From Chromobacterium violaceum ATCC 12472 (GTDB taxonomy: Bacteria > Pseudomonadota > Gammaproteobacteria > Burkholderiales > Chromobacteriaceae), in NCBI RefSeq assembly GCF_000007705.1, contig NC_005085.1, positions 3,791,752-3,855,751 of the forward strand: a DNA stretch of 64,000 nucleotides, given 5' to 3'. Position 1 is the first letter of the stretch. Every line of letters begins with the position of its first letter. The position numbers and the translations under genes are program-made. A model generated the notes under the pieces. It was not told the origin of the DNA and ran no database searches. It saw only the letters and a program-made list of their open reading frames with translations. Shown in pieces: positions 1 to 9,800 of the stretch.

Positions 1-172
1 CTGTTCGGCCATCCTGCAGCAGATCGCCGCGATACGCGGCGCGGTCAACGGCCTGATGCTGGCGGTGATGGAAGGCCACCTGACCGACCACGTGGTCAAG
101 GAGCCGGAGCTGGCGCAACGCCAGCACGACCTCGATGCCGTGCTGCAGGTGCTCCGCTCCTATCTGAAATAG
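1..172 (+). CDS. rcnR: RcnR-like metal-responsive repressor, C-terminal part
   Basis: The last 56 codons of a CsoR/RcnR/FrmR-family repressor run in from the left edge; the N-terminal part lies outside the window. The visible part opens with the helix-2 cysteine followed by [16 protein letters not shown], then EGHLTDH, then [13 protein letters not shown]. RcnR binds Ni/Co through a Cys at this helix and two His in the GHLxxH motif; both features are present here, with Asp where E. coli RcnR has Glu. FrmR (formaldehyde) lacks the second His, so RcnR is the better match. Such proteins are all-helical DNA-binding tetramers that release an efflux-pump promoter on metal binding. No efflux gene is visible on this side; it may lie to the left. 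Family certain, metal inferred. Confidence 0.8.
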   Translation, partial: CSAILQQIAAIRGAVNGLMLAVMEGHLTDHVVKEPELAQRQHDLDAVLQVLRSYLK

Positions 173-179
173 CGCCCGC

Positions 180-500
180 TCAAGGCTTGCGCACGTGCAC
201 CACGCCGGTCATGTACGGGTGCACCGCGCAGAAGTAGGCGTAGTCGCCCTCCTTGTCGAACACGTGCTCGTAGCGGTCGTCGGTGTCCAGCGCCTTGGAC
301 GTGAAAGCCTTGTCCCGCGTCGACACCGTATGCGGGATTTCGTCGTGGTTGACCCACGCCACTTTCGTGCCCGGCGCCACGGTGACCTCCTTGGGCGTGA
401 AGGCGAACTTGCTGATCTCCACGGTCTGCGTCCCGGCACTAGCCATCGCGCTGGCCGCCAGCCATGCGGCCAGCAGCCATCCCTTCCCCAAGTTTTTCAT
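180..500 (-). CDS. Exported cupredoxin (plastocyanin/amicyanin-like)
   Basis: A 106-aa blue-copper protein. Residues 1 to about 22 form a Sec signal peptide ending ASAMASA. The mature part has the single cupredoxin fold: VEISKFAFTP, APGTKVAWVNHDEIPHTV with the first copper His, then YAYFCAVHPYMTG supplying Cys, His and Met ligands. It probably acts as a small periplasmic electron carrier or copper-binding protein. It starts 11 nt after the stop of the upstream metallophosphoesterase on the same strand, so the two are probably co-transcribed. The electron partner cannot be read from the sequence. Confidence 0.88.
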   Translation of the reverse strand: MKNLGKGWLLAAWLAASAMASAGTQTVEISKFAFTPKEVTVAPGTKVAWVNHDEIPHTVSTRDKAFTSKALDTDDRYEHVFDKEGDYAYFCAVHPYMTGVVHVRKP

Positions 501-511
501 CGCCCCTCCCC

Positions 512-1468
512 TCAATGATCCAGCGGCGTGTCCACCATCGCCAATCGGCTTTGCCCGCGCACCACCGCGATCTGCCTGGTGCCCAGCAGCTTGCCCAATT
601 CGCCCGCCGGCACCTTGACCGGCGCCGGCTCGCCGAAACCGGCCTGGCCCGGCGTCGGCAACGGGTAAGCCAGCGAACGGGCGGTATGCAGCGCCACATT
701 CCCTTCCACCTTCTGCAACACCTGGTGAATGTGGCCGTTCAGCACCGTCACCGAGCCGAACGGCCGCAGCAGCGCCATGGCCTGGGCGGCGTCGGCGGTG
801 CCCCAGCCCCACGGTTCGTAGACTGTCCATAGCGGGATGTGCGCCAGCACAATGACGGGCGTGGAATGCGATAGCCCGGCCAGATCGCGCTTCAGCCAGG
901 CCAGTTGCTCGTCGCCCAGCGCCGCCAGCCGGCTGGTAGAGAAATTCAGCACATTGTTCAGCGCGACGAAATGGACGCCGCCCTGGTCGAAGCTGTACCA
1001 GGCCTTGTGCCTGCCGTCGTGATCGAAGAACTTCAGATAGCCCGACACGCCGTCGTCCAGCGCGTCGTGCTCGCCCGGAATGGTGTGGACGCGGTCGACG
1101 CGGATGTCCTTCAACATCTGGCGGGCCAGGTCGAACTCCTCCGGCCTGGACAGGTGGCTGACGTCGCCGGTATGCACGACGAAGGCGGGCCGCTTGGCCA
1201 GCGCGTTGATGTCGGCGATCGCGCGGCGCAGGCTGCCCTGCACGTCGGGATTCGCCTCGCGGCGGAAGCCGAGGTGGGTGTCGCTGATCTGGACGAAAGC
1301 CAACCCGTCCTGCGCGACGCCCTCGCCATCCGCCGCCTGCGCCCGCGGCACGCCGCCGACCACGGTCCACACCAGCGCCGCGCCCGACCAGGCCGCCAGA
1401 CAACCCAGCGCCTCGCGCCTCCCCTCATCCGCGACGTCCTTCGCCCTGCCTTCACGCTTCTCGTCCAT
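512..1468 (-). CDS. Exported calcineurin-like metallophosphoesterase
   Basis: A 318-aa metallophosphoesterase. The N-terminus carries a twin Arg (GRREALG) before a hydrophobic stretch ending in PRAQAA, suggesting Tat or Sec export. The dinuclear metal-site motifs follow in order: QISDTHLG, VVHTGDVS, IPGEHDAL (where GNHD is usual), VLAHIPLW and LNGHIHQ. The start was set at the ATG preceded by AAGGAGAG; the frame stays open further upstream but without a ribosome site. Substrate unknown; relatives include phosphodiesterases and CpdA-like enzymes. The Glu in place of Asn in the GNHD box is unusual. It leads a two-gene unit with the cupredoxin at 180-500. Confidence 0.85.
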   Translation of the reverse strand: MDEKREGRAKDVADEGRREALGCLAAWSGAALVWTVVGGVPRAQAADGEGVAQDGLAFVQISDTHLGFRREANPDVQGSLRRAIADINALAKRPAFVVHTGDVSHLSRPEEFDLARQMLKDIRVDRVHTIPGEHDALDDGVSGYLKFFDHDGRHKAWYSFDQGGVHFVALNNVLNFSTSRLAALGDEQLAWLKRDLAGLSHSTPVIVLAHIPLWTVYEPWGWGTADAAQAMALLRPFGSVTVLNGHIHQVLQKVEGNVALHTARSLAYPLPTPGQAGFGEPAPVKVPAGELGKLLGTRQIAVVRGQSRLAMVDTPLDH

Positions 1469-1633
1469 CGCCCTCTCCTTGATCCGTCGCCGGCCGGCTG
1501 CGGCCGCGCTGAGCTGGTTGTAGGCCGCGGCCGGCGCAAGATCAAGCTCGCCGTCGACATCCCGGCCGACGCGGCCTGAGGCCGTCCGCATGCTGAAAAA
1601 CAACAGCTTTTCGCCGCGAGACGCGTCCAGCGC

Positions 1634-1662
1634 TTGAAACTAGACGACTGGTCTAGTAGTAT
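1634..1662 (+). promoter_or_regulatory. nemR promoter with NemR operator
   Basis: A -35 box TTGAAA (1634-1639) and -10 box TAGTAT (1657-1662) are 17 bp apart, and the whole spacer is filled by the near-perfect palindrome ACTAGACGACTGGTCTAGT (1639-1657). Its core TAGAC-N5-GTCTA matches the NemR box known from E. coli. The same 15-bp core recurs at 2331-2345 before the nitroreductase gene, so the repressor very probably controls both itself and the enzymes. Confidence 0.85.
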
Positions 1663-1669
1663 CCATTCC

Positions 1670-2287
1670 ATGTCACGAGCCAACCATTCCACAGACACGC
1701 GCGAACACCTGCTGGCCACCGGCGAGGAAATCATTCTCGGCAAAGGCTTCGCCGCCGTCGGACTCGCGGAAATCCTGTCCGCGGCCGGCGTGCCCAAGGG
1801 TTCGTTCTACCATTACTTTCCATCCAAGGAAGGCTATGGCGTGGAGATGCTGCGCCGTTACTTCCTGAATTACGACGAAAGGCTGGTGCTCCTGCTGCGG
1901 CCGGAAGCCGGCGACGCCCGCGAATGCCTGATGGCCTATTTCAACGGCTGGCTGGACCACCACAAGTGCACCGAGCACAGCCACACCTGCCTGGCTGTGA
2001 AGCTGGCCGCCGAAGTGTCAGACCTGTCCGAGCCTATGCGCGAAACATTGGCCGAAGGCATGGGCAGGCTGATCGCCCGCCTGGCCGACGCCATCCGACG
2101 CGGCCAGCGGGAAGGCAGCCTGTGCACCTACCTGGAGCCGGACGAACTGGCCGCCAGCCTGTACAGCCTGTGGGTGGGCAGCGCGCTGCTGTACAAGGTG
2201 CAGCGCTCGCAGCAGCCGATGCTCAACGCCTACCGACTGACGGAAACCATGCTGATCAAACCCGATTTGGCCAGCTGCAAGCGATAA
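1670..2287 (+). CDS. nemR: TetR-family repressor NemR
   Basis: A 205-aa TetR/AcrR-family repressor. Residues 8-55 form the helix-turn-helix (AAGVPKGSFYHYFPSKEGYG), and the C-terminal domain contains the cysteine-bearing stretch HSHTCLAVKLAAEVSDLSEPM, close to the redox-sensing region of E. coli NemR (Cys106 region). NemR loses DNA affinity when its cysteines react with hypochlorite, N-ethylmaleimide or methylglyoxal. ATG 1670 gives the normal family N-terminus; it lies only 7 nt after the -10 box with no Shine-Dalgarno sequence, so the mRNA may be leaderless. It precedes an NfsA-like nitroreductase and nemA, the usual targets. Confidence 0.9.
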   Translation: MSRANHSTDTREHLLATGEEIILGKGFAAVGLAEILSAAGVPKGSFYHYFPSKEGYGVEMLRRYFLNYDERLVLLLRPEAGDARECLMAYFNGWLDHHKCTEHSHTCLAVKLAAEVSDLSEPMRETLAEGMGRLIARLADAIRRGQREGSLCTYLEPDELAASLYSLWVGSALLYKVQRSQQPMLNAYRLTETMLIKPDLASCKR

Positions 2288-2295
2288 AGCACTCA

Positions 2296-2318
2296 CCCGC
2301 CGAGCCGGCGGGTTTTCT
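2296..2318 (+). terminator. Rho-independent terminator after nemR
   Basis: CCCGCC-GAGCC-GGCGGG stem (2296-2312) followed by TTTTCTT. It separates nemR from the next gene, whose own promoter begins in the T-tract. Confidence 0.8.
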
Positions 2319-2347
2319 TGACATCAAAACTAGACGACTGGTCTACT
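2318..2347 (+). promoter_or_regulatory. Promoter and second NemR operator for nfsA-nemA
   Basis: A consensus -35 TTGACA (2318-2323) is followed after 18 bp by TCTACT (2342-2347). The NemR core palindrome TAGACGACTGGTCTA (2331-2345) covers the spacer and the -10 box. Repressor binding here would block RNA polymerase directly. Confidence 0.8.
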
Positions 2348-2363
2348 CAAAACGGAGCCACAC

Positions 2364-3104
2364 ATGAACGAAACCTTGCAGTTGATGCATTCCCATCGCA
2401 GCGTGCGCAGCTACCAGGACAAACCTGTCGCGCCGGAACTGCTGGACGCCGTGCTGGACGCCGCCTGGAAAGGCCCCACCTCGATCAACGGCCAGCAGAT
2501 CTCGCTGGTGGTGGTGCAGGACCCGGAACGCCGCAAGCGCATCGCCGAAATCGCCGGCGGCCAGCCGTGGATCGCGCAGGCGCCGGTCTTCGTCGCCGTG
2601 GTGATGGATTTCCACAAGACCCGCCTGGGCGTGGAAATGGCCGGCGAGAAACAGGTGATACACGACAGCGTCGAAGCCTTCGCCGTCGGATCGGTGGATG
2701 CCGGCATCGCGCTGGGCAATATGATCACCGCCGCGCACGCCGCCGGCCTGGGCGTGGTGCCGATCGGCGGCATCCGCCGCGATCCGCAGGCGATGATAGA
2801 CCTGCTGGAACTGCCGGAACTGACCTTTCCGCTGGTTGGCCTGGTGATCGGCCACGTTCAGGATGACGCCGATCTCAAGCCCCGCCTGCCGCGCGCGAGC
2901 TTCATCCACCGCGAAAGCTATCAGGCCGCGGAGCTGGCCGGCCACATCGCCGCCTACGACGACACGCTGCGCCGCCACTGGCAGGACATCGGCCGCGCCG
3001 ACGGCGAACCATGGACCGCCAACACCGCCCGCTACTACCGCCAGGTTTATTTCCCCAAGGTCGCGCCCGTCGCGCGCGCCCAGGGTTTTGGCTTCGACCA
3101 GTAA
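2364..3104 (+). CDS. NfsA-family NADPH-dependent nitro/flavin reductase
   Basis: A 246-aa flavoprotein of the oxygen-insensitive nitroreductase superfamily, NfsA/FRP branch. The N-terminal [12 protein letters not shown] motif binds FMN phosphate; the middle has [14 protein letters not shown], and the C-terminus holds [17 protein letters not shown], characteristic of NfsA (DLKPRLP...HE.SY in E. coli). It reduces nitroaromatics, quinones and possibly reactive electrophiles with NAD(P)H. It starts 17 nt after a NemR-box promoter and is followed 28 nt later by nemA, so it belongs to the NemR-controlled detoxification operon. Exact substrate is inferred. Confidence 0.87.
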   Translation: MNETLQLMHSHRSVRSYQDKPVAPELLDAVLDAAWKGPTSINGQQISLVVVQDPERRKRIAEIAGGQPWIAQAPVFVAVVMDFHKTRLGVEMAGEKQVIHDSVEAFAVGSVDAGIALGNMITAAHAAGLGVVPIGGIRRDPQAMIDLLELPELTFPLVGLVIGHVQDDADLKPRLPRASFIHRESYQAAELAGHIAAYDDTLRRHWQDIGRADGEPWTANTARYYRQVYFPKVAPVARAQGFGFDQ

Positions 3105-3132
3105 CTCCGACCACGCCTTCAAGGAAACCGAC

Positions 3133-4227
3133 ATGAACGCCGACAAACTGCTGACCCCGCTGACCATGGGCGCCGTCGCCCTGAGCAACCGCGTCGTCAT
3201 GGCCCCGCTGACCCGCCTGCGCAACATCGAACCGGGCGACGTGCCCGGCCCGCTGGCCAAGGAATACTACCGCCAGCGCGCCAGCGCCGGCCTGATCGTG
3301 GCCGAAGGCACCCACATTTCCCCCACCGCCAAGGGCTATGCCGGCGCGCCCGGCATCTACAGCGAGGAACAAGTGCGCGCCTGGAGCGAAGTCACCGGCG
3401 CGGTGCATCAAGACGGCGGCAAGATCGCGCTGCAACTGTGGCACACCGGCCGCATCTCGCACCGCTCGCTGCAGCCGAACGGCGACGCGCCGGTCGGCCC
3501 GTCCGCCATCCAGGCCGACAGCCGCACCAACATCCGCGCCGCCGACGGCAGCCTGGTGCGCGAACAATGCGACACCCCGCGCGCGCTGGAAATCGAGGAA
3601 ATCGAGGACATCATCGAGGACTACCGCCGCGCCGCCGACAACGCGCGCCGCGCCGGTTTCGACATGGTGGAGATCCACGGCGCCCACGGCTATCTGATCG
3701 ACCAGTTCCTGTCGCCGGCCGCCAACGTCCGCACCGACCAGTACGGCGGCAGCGTGGAAAACCGCGCCCGCTTCCTGCTGGAAGTGGTGGACGCGGTGGT
3801 GGCGGAATGGGACGCCGATCACGTCGGCATCCGCATCTCGCCGCTGGGCATCTTCAACGGCGTCAGCAACACCGACCAGCTGGACATGGCGCTGTACCTG
3901 GCCGAGCAGTTGGCCAAGCGCAAGCTGGCCTTCCTGCACATCTCCGAGCCGGACTGGGCCGGCGGCCCGACGCTGGACGACGGCTTCCGCGCCGAACTGC
4001 GCCAGCGCTATCCCGGCGTGATCATCGGCGCCGGCGGCTACTCCGCGGAGAAGGCCGAAACGCTGCTGAAGAAAGGCTTTATCGACGCCGCCGCCTTCGG
4101 CCGCAGCTACATCGCCAACCCGGATCTGGTGGAGCGTCTGAAGCAGAACGCTCCGCTGAACCCGCCCAAGCCGGATACTTTCTATGGCGGCGGCGCGGAA
4201 GGCTATACCGACTACCCGACGCTGTAA
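3133..4227 (+). CDS. nemA: N-ethylmaleimide reductase, Old Yellow Enzyme family
   Basis: A 364-aa FMN-dependent ene-reductase, full length and colinear with E. coli NemA. Recognisable blocks are [20 protein letters not shown] at the N-terminus, [26 protein letters not shown] (the paired active-site His), [30 protein letters not shown] and the C-terminal [15 protein letters not shown]. It reduces activated double bonds of maleimides, quinones, glyoxals and nitrate esters with NADPH. Third gene of the NemR unit, with an AAGGAAACCGAC leader before ATG and a strong terminator after the stop. Confidence 0.94.
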   Translation: MNADKLLTPLTMGAVALSNRVVMAPLTRLRNIEPGDVPGPLAKEYYRQRASAGLIVAEGTHISPTAKGYAGAPGIYSEEQVRAWSEVTGAVHQDGGKIALQLWHTGRISHRSLQPNGDAPVGPSAIQADSRTNIRAADGSLVREQCDTPRALEIEEIEDIIEDYRRAADNARRAGFDMVEIHGAHGYLIDQFLSPAANVRTDQYGGSVENRARFLLEVVDAVVAEWDADHVGIRISPLGIFNGVSNTDQLDMALYLAEQLAKRKLAFLHISEPDWAGGPTLDDGFRAELRQRYPGVIIGAGGYSAEKAETLLKKGFIDAAAFGRSYIANPDLVERLKQNAPLNPPKPDTFYGGGAEGYTDYPTL

Positions 4228-4239
4228 GCCCCGCCCACG

Positions 4240-4264
4240 GCCCCGCACCGCGCGGGGCTTTTTT
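4240..4264 (+). terminator. Rho-independent terminator after nemA
   Basis: GCCCCGC-ACCGC-GCGGGGC perfect 7-bp stem followed by six T. It ends the nem operon. Confidence 0.9.
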
Positions 4265-4532
4265 CATGCCCTGGCGGTGCCAGACGGACGCCACGCGCGC
4301 GTCCGTCCGGCGCAGCGATGCCGCAGCGGCCTGGCCCGCTCCGGCATGGAGGCCAGGCGAGCGGCCGCGGCCCCGGACACCTGCGTCAGGGGGAGAGGCC
4401 ATGTGCCGGGATAATGACAAAAGGATTTAAAACGAGATACAGTCTGGGATTGGCTGCCGGCCCGCCGCGACAACAAGGAGCCCTGCACGCCGGCCGCGCC
4501 GGCGGCAAGGGCCCCGCACTTAGGAGAACATC

Positions 4533-6602
4533 ATGAAGACCAGACTGCTCGTCTCCGCCGCCCTGCTGCTGGCCGCGCAGAGCCATGCGGCGGACGATCC
4601 CTACCTGTGGCTGGAAAACATCCAGGGCAAGGATGCGCTGCGATGGGTGAAGCAGCAGAACGAGCGCACCAGCAAGGAACTGGAGAGCCGCAAAGGATTC
4701 CCGGCGCTGAAGCGCGACATCCTGTCCGTGCTGGACTCCAGCGCCCGCATCCCCGCCATCGAAAAAATAGGCGACCGCTACTACAACTTCTGGCGCGACG
4801 CCGCACACCCGCGCGGCCTGTGGCGCAGCGCCACGCTGGACGAATACCGCAAGGCCGACCCCGCCTGGGAAACCGTGCTGGATCTGGACAAGCTGGCCCG
4901 CGATGAAAAGGAAAACTGGGTGTGGCAAGGCGCCGACTGCGTCAAGCCCAGGCAGGACCGCTGCCTGATCCGGCTGAGCCGCGGCGGCGGCGACGCGGCG
5001 GTGGTGCGCGAATTCGACCTGCCGGCCAAGCGCTTCCTCGCCGACGGCTTCGTCGTCCCGGAAGCCAAGAGCGAAGTCAACTGGGCCGACCGCGACACGC
5101 TGTACGTCGCCACCGATTTCGGCCAGGGCACGCTGACCGACTCCGGCTACCCCCGCATCGTCAAGGAATGGAAGCGCGGCCAGCCGCTGGCCGCCGCCCC
5201 GACGCTGTTCGAGGGCAAGCAGACCGACATCTCGGTCAGCGCCGACGGCATCGACACCGCCGGCCACCATTACGACGTGATCAGCCAGGGCACCAGCTTT
5301 TTCACCAACGACGCCTATCTGAAGCGGGACGGCAAGTGGCTGAAGCTGGACAAGCCCGGCCACGTCGAAGCGTCCTTTCACGGCGCCTGGCTGCTGCTGC
5401 GGCCGCGCCAGGACTGGAGCGTCGGCGGCCATGACTGGAAGGCCGGCAGCCTGCTGGCGGTCAAGGTGGACGATTACCTGCAGGGCAAGCGCGACTTCGC
5501 CGCCTTGTTCCAGCCCACTGCGTCCACCTCGCTGGGCGGCAGCGCCGGCACCCGCGACGCGCTGATCCTGACCGTGCTCGACAACGTCAAAAGCCGGCTG
5601 GTCGAATGGAAAGTGGCGGACGGCAAATGGCAGTCGCGCCCGGTGGCCGCGCCAGGCTACGGCAGCATCAGCGTCAGCGCGGTGGACAGCGACGCCTCCG
5701 ACGACTACTTCTTCACCTTCACCGACTTCCTGACGCCGACCTCGCTGTCGCTGGCCCACGCCGGCAGCGACGCGCGCGAGCCGCTGAAACAGCAGCCGGC
5801 CTTCTTCGACGCCAAGCCCTACCGCATCCAGCAATTCTTCGCCCGCTCCGAGGACGGCACCCGCGTGCCTTACTTCGTGGTGGCGCGCAAGGATTTGAAG
5901 CTGAACGGCAAGAACCCGACGCTGCTCTACGGCTACGGCGGCTTCGAAGTGTCGCTGACGCCCTATTACAGCGGCACCCTGGGCAAGGCCTGGCTGGAGC
6001 GCGGCGGCGTCTACGTGCTGGGCAACATCCGCGGCGGCGGCGAATACGGCCCAGCCTGGCACGAGGCCGCGCGCAAGGAACACCGCCAGCGCGCCTACGA
6101 CGACTTTTCGTCGATCGCCAAGGATCTGGCGCGGCGCGGCATCGCCGACGCCCGCCATCTCGGCATCAAGGGCGGCAGCAACGGCGGCCTGTTGATGGGC
6201 GTGATGCTGACCCAGTACCCGCAGCTGTTCCACGCCGTCGTCTGCCAGGTGCCGCTTCTGGACATGCGCCGCTACAACAAGCTGCTGGCCGGCGCCAGCT
6301 GGATGGACGAGTACGGCGATCCCGACAAGCCCGCCGACTGGGCCTACATCAAGCGCTACTCGCCGTATCAGAACATCCGGCCCGGCGCCAAGTATCCGGC
6401 CACATTGTTCGCCACCTCCACGCTGGACGACCGCGTCCACCCCGGCCACGCCCGCAAGATGTACGCGGCGATGAAGGAAATCGGCGCCGACGTCCGCTAC
6501 TACGAGCGCACCGAGGGCGGCCACGGCGCAGCCGCCAACCACGACGAGGAGGCCCGCATCGCCGCGATGGAGTACGCCTTCCTGTGGAGCCAGCTGCGCT
6601 GA
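4533..6602 (+). CDS. Periplasmic prolyl oligopeptidase family serine peptidase (S9A)
   Basis: A 689-aa S9A peptidase. Residues 1-19 are a Sec signal peptide (LLLAAQSHA). The N-terminal YLWLENIQG motif is typical of prolyl oligopeptidases; residues about 75-400 form the beta-propeller and about 420-689 the alpha/beta hydrolase domain. The catalytic triad is visible as Ser549 in GGSNGG, Asp632 in TLDDRV and His664 in EGGHGA, and RGGGEYGPAW is also conserved. It should cut short proline-containing peptides in the periplasm. The ATG is preceded by TTAGGAGAACATC. A single-gene unit bounded by the nem terminator upstream. Confidence 0.9.
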   Translation: MKTRLLVSAALLLAAQSHAADDPYLWLENIQGKDALRWVKQQNERTSKELESRKGFPALKRDILSVLDSSARIPAIEKIGDRYYNFWRDAAHPRGLWRSATLDEYRKADPAWETVLDLDKLARDEKENWVWQGADCVKPRQDRCLIRLSRGGGDAAVVREFDLPAKRFLADGFVVPEAKSEVNWADRDTLYVATDFGQGTLTDSGYPRIVKEWKRGQPLAAAPTLFEGKQTDISVSADGIDTAGHHYDVISQGTSFFTNDAYLKRDGKWLKLDKPGHVEASFHGAWLLLRPRQDWSVGGHDWKAGSLLAVKVDDYLQGKRDFAALFQPTASTSLGGSAGTRDALILTVLDNVKSRLVEWKVADGKWQSRPVAAPGYGSISVSAVDSDASDDYFFTFTDFLTPTSLSLAHAGSDAREPLKQQPAFFDAKPYRIQQFFARSEDGTRVPYFVVARKDLKLNGKNPTLLYGYGGFEVSLTPYYSGTLGKAWLERGGVYVLGNIRGGGEYGPAWHEAARKEHRQRAYDDFSSIAKDLARRGIADARHLGIKGGSNGGLLMGVMLTQYPQLFHAVVCQVPLLDMRRYNKLLAGASWMDEYGDPDKPADWAYIKRYSPYQNIRPGAKYPATLFATSTLDDRVHPGHARKMYAAMKEIGADVRYYERTEGGHGAAANHDEEARIAAMEYAFLWSQLR

Positions 6603-6851
6603 TCGCGGACGGCCCCGCCCAGGGCCTTCCGGCTTCCTCCGTTTGACAAAACGCCGCTTCCGGCCGCCATCTCGGCTGGGAGCGGCCCGCCTCCCTTCCC
6701 TGCTTGCCGCTCCGGCAACGGCGCTTCCCGTTTGTCCGATCCTCCCGCTCAGCGCTTTTCGCACACAATGCAATTCAAATGACGACGGGCTGTACCTATA
6801 ATCGAAAACGGTATCGCTGGTCCGCCCTCCTTTACTTGCAGGAGATGCCAC

Positions 6852-9800
6852 GTGTCTCGGATTCCGCGTCTGTCCGGCTGGCTGAAACAGGAATTGCGGC
6901 TGATCGTCGTTTTCCTGGGCATGGTCGCGGCCGTCAGCGCGGTCGTGGCGTTCCAGGCCGGATTGCATCAACGCCAGCAGCTGCTGGGCGCCTACCAGAC
7001 CCGGCTCGGCTACGTCACCCACACCCGCAACGACATCCTGCGCCAACAGTTCGACCAGCTGCGCCGCGACGCGCTGTTCCTCAGCGCCACCCCTCCGGTG
7101 TCCGGCATCATCCGGGCAGCATCCAACCGAGGCCTGGACACGCGGGGCAACACCAGCGGCGAGGCCTGGAAGAAACAGCTGGGCGCGATATTCGACGCTT
7201 TCCTGGCGGCCAATCCCGATCTGACCGCCATCCGCCTCATCGGCGTGGCGGACGACGGCCGCGAACTGGTGCGCGCGGAGCGCGGGCCCGACGGCCGGCC
7301 CGAATCCCCGCCCGGCCAGACGCTGCGGAGCCACGGCGGCAGCGACTACATGCTGGCCGCGACCCGGCTGTCCAAAGGCCAGACGTATTTTTCCGACATC
7401 ACGGCCGGCGCCCGCCACCTCAGGCTGCGGCACCCCAACGCCCCCCTGGTCCCGACGCTGAGGGTGGCCACCCCGGTTTTCGACGGGCAAGGCCGCGTGT
7501 TCGGCATCGTCATCCTCAACTACAACGCCAGCCGGCTGCTGCAATCGCTGCGCTACAGCATCCCGGTGGAATTGCGCATCTATCTGACCAACCGCGACGG
7601 CGACTACCTGCTGCAGCCCGATGCCGGCCGCACCTTCGGCTTCGAGCACGGCCGCCGCTGGCGCTGGCAGGACGACTTCCGGCCGCTTCCGGCCGGGGCC
7701 GACCAGCCAGCGGGCCTGCAAGCCTACTCCTCGCCCCACGGCACCGCCTACGCGCGCTGGCTGGACATCCCTTTCGACCCGGCCGCGCCGGAGCATTATT
7801 GCCGCGTCTACGCGGTGCTGCCCGACGAGGCCGTCGCCACGCTCGCCCAGACCGCCCGGCTGTCGGCGCTGGGCAGCGCGCTGGGCGTATTCCTGCTGAT
7901 CGGCCTGGTGCTGGCCGTCTACCGGCGCAAATACCGCCAGGCCAACGCCCGCCAGGCCGAACTGGCCGCCATCGTGGAAAGCTCGCACGACGCTATCATC
8001 GGCTGCGCCGCCGACGGCCGCATCGACAGCTGGAACCGCGGCGCGGAAAACATGCTGGGCTACCCGGCCCAGGAGACGCTGGGCAAGCCGCTGGAGAATT
8101 TCGTCAAGCTGCCCGAGCCGGACGACCGCGCCCCGCCGCTGCTCAGCGTGCAGCGGGAACAGACGCCGCTGGAACTGATCTGCTTTCTTCACGACCGGGA
8201 CGGCAGGCGGCTGGACGCCGCCGTCACGATGTCGCCGGTGAAGACCTCCGACAAGCAGGGCGGCGTTGCCCTGATCATCCGGGACATCACCGAGCTGGTG
8301 GCCAACGAGCGGGACATCCGCAAGCTGAACGCCTCGCTCGAACAACAGGTGGAGCAGCGCACCGCCGAGATCCGCGTCTTTTCCGCCCTGCAGAACGCCA
8401 TCCTCGCCAATGCGGGCTATGCGATCATCGCGACCGACCGCAGCGGGGTGATCACGCTGTTCAATCCCGCTGCCGAGCGCATGCTGGGCCACGCCGCCGC
8501 CGACGTGATAGGGAGGGTGTCCCTGACCCGCTTCCACGACCCGCGCGAACTGGCCGAGCGCGCCCGCCAGATCGGCGAGCGCCTGGGCCAGCAAATCGAA
8601 TCCGGCTTCGACGCCATCGTCTCGCCGTCCCGCCAGGCGCGGTCGGATGAAAGCCAGTGGACCTACATCCGCCGCAACGGCAGTACCTTGCCGGTGCTGC
8701 TGACCATATCGGCGCTGGAAAACGACGACGGCCACGTGACCAGCTATCTGGTCATCGCCGCCGACATCACCCAGCGCGAACAGGACCGCCATCAACTGGA
8801 GCTGGCGCGCGACCAGCTGGTCAAGGCGGCGGAAGTCGCCGAGCTCGGCATCTGGAGCTGGACGCTGGACAGCGACGTGCTGGAGTGGAACGACCGCATG
8901 TTCGAGATATACGATCTGCCCAGATCGTTCCGCGATTTCGGCCTCTACTACAATCACTGGCGCGGCCGGGTCCATCCTGACGATATAGAACGGATAGAAC
9001 ACCAGCTGCAGCGGGCGCTGGAGGGCGCCGACGCCTTCAACGCCGATTTCCGCATCCTGCGCCAGGACGGCGAGGCTCGCCACCTGCAGGTGGCGGCCCG
9101 GATCGAATACGGCGCCGACGGCAAGGCAGTCAGGGTGACGGGCATCAACCGCGACGTCACGCTGGAGCGCGAGCGCGAGGCCTGGCTCAGCCAGGCCAAG
9201 TCGGCGGCGGACAGCGCCAACCGGGCCAAGTCGGAGTTCCTGGCCAATATGAGCCATGAAATCCGCACGCCAATGAACGCCATCCTGGGCATGCTGCAAC
9301 TGATCCAGCAGACGGGCCTGAATGCCCGCCAGGCCGACTACGCCGACAAGGCCTCCTCCGCGGCCCGCACGCTGCTGGGCATACTCAACGACATTCTGGA
9401 TTTCTCCCGCGTGGAAGTCGGCAAGCTGACGCTGGCGCCTCATCCGTTCAGCATCGACAAGCTGCTGCGCGACGTCGGCGTGATCATGTCCGCCAACGTC
9501 GGCGACAAGGACGTCGAGGTGCTGTTCGACATCGACCCCGAGCTGCCGGACTGGATCTCCGCCGACTCGCTGCGGCTGCAGCAGATATTGATCAACCTGT
9601 CCGGCAATGCGATCAAATTCACCGAGCGCGGCGAGGTGGTGATCGCCGCCCGGCTGGCCCGCCGCGACGAGGCGGGGCTGCGCATCGCCTTCTCGGTGCG
9701 CGACACCGGCATCGGCATCGCGCCGGAACACCTGCAGCGCATCTTCGAGGGCTTTTCCCAGGCGGAAGCCTCCACCGCGCGCCGCTACGGCGGCTCCGGC

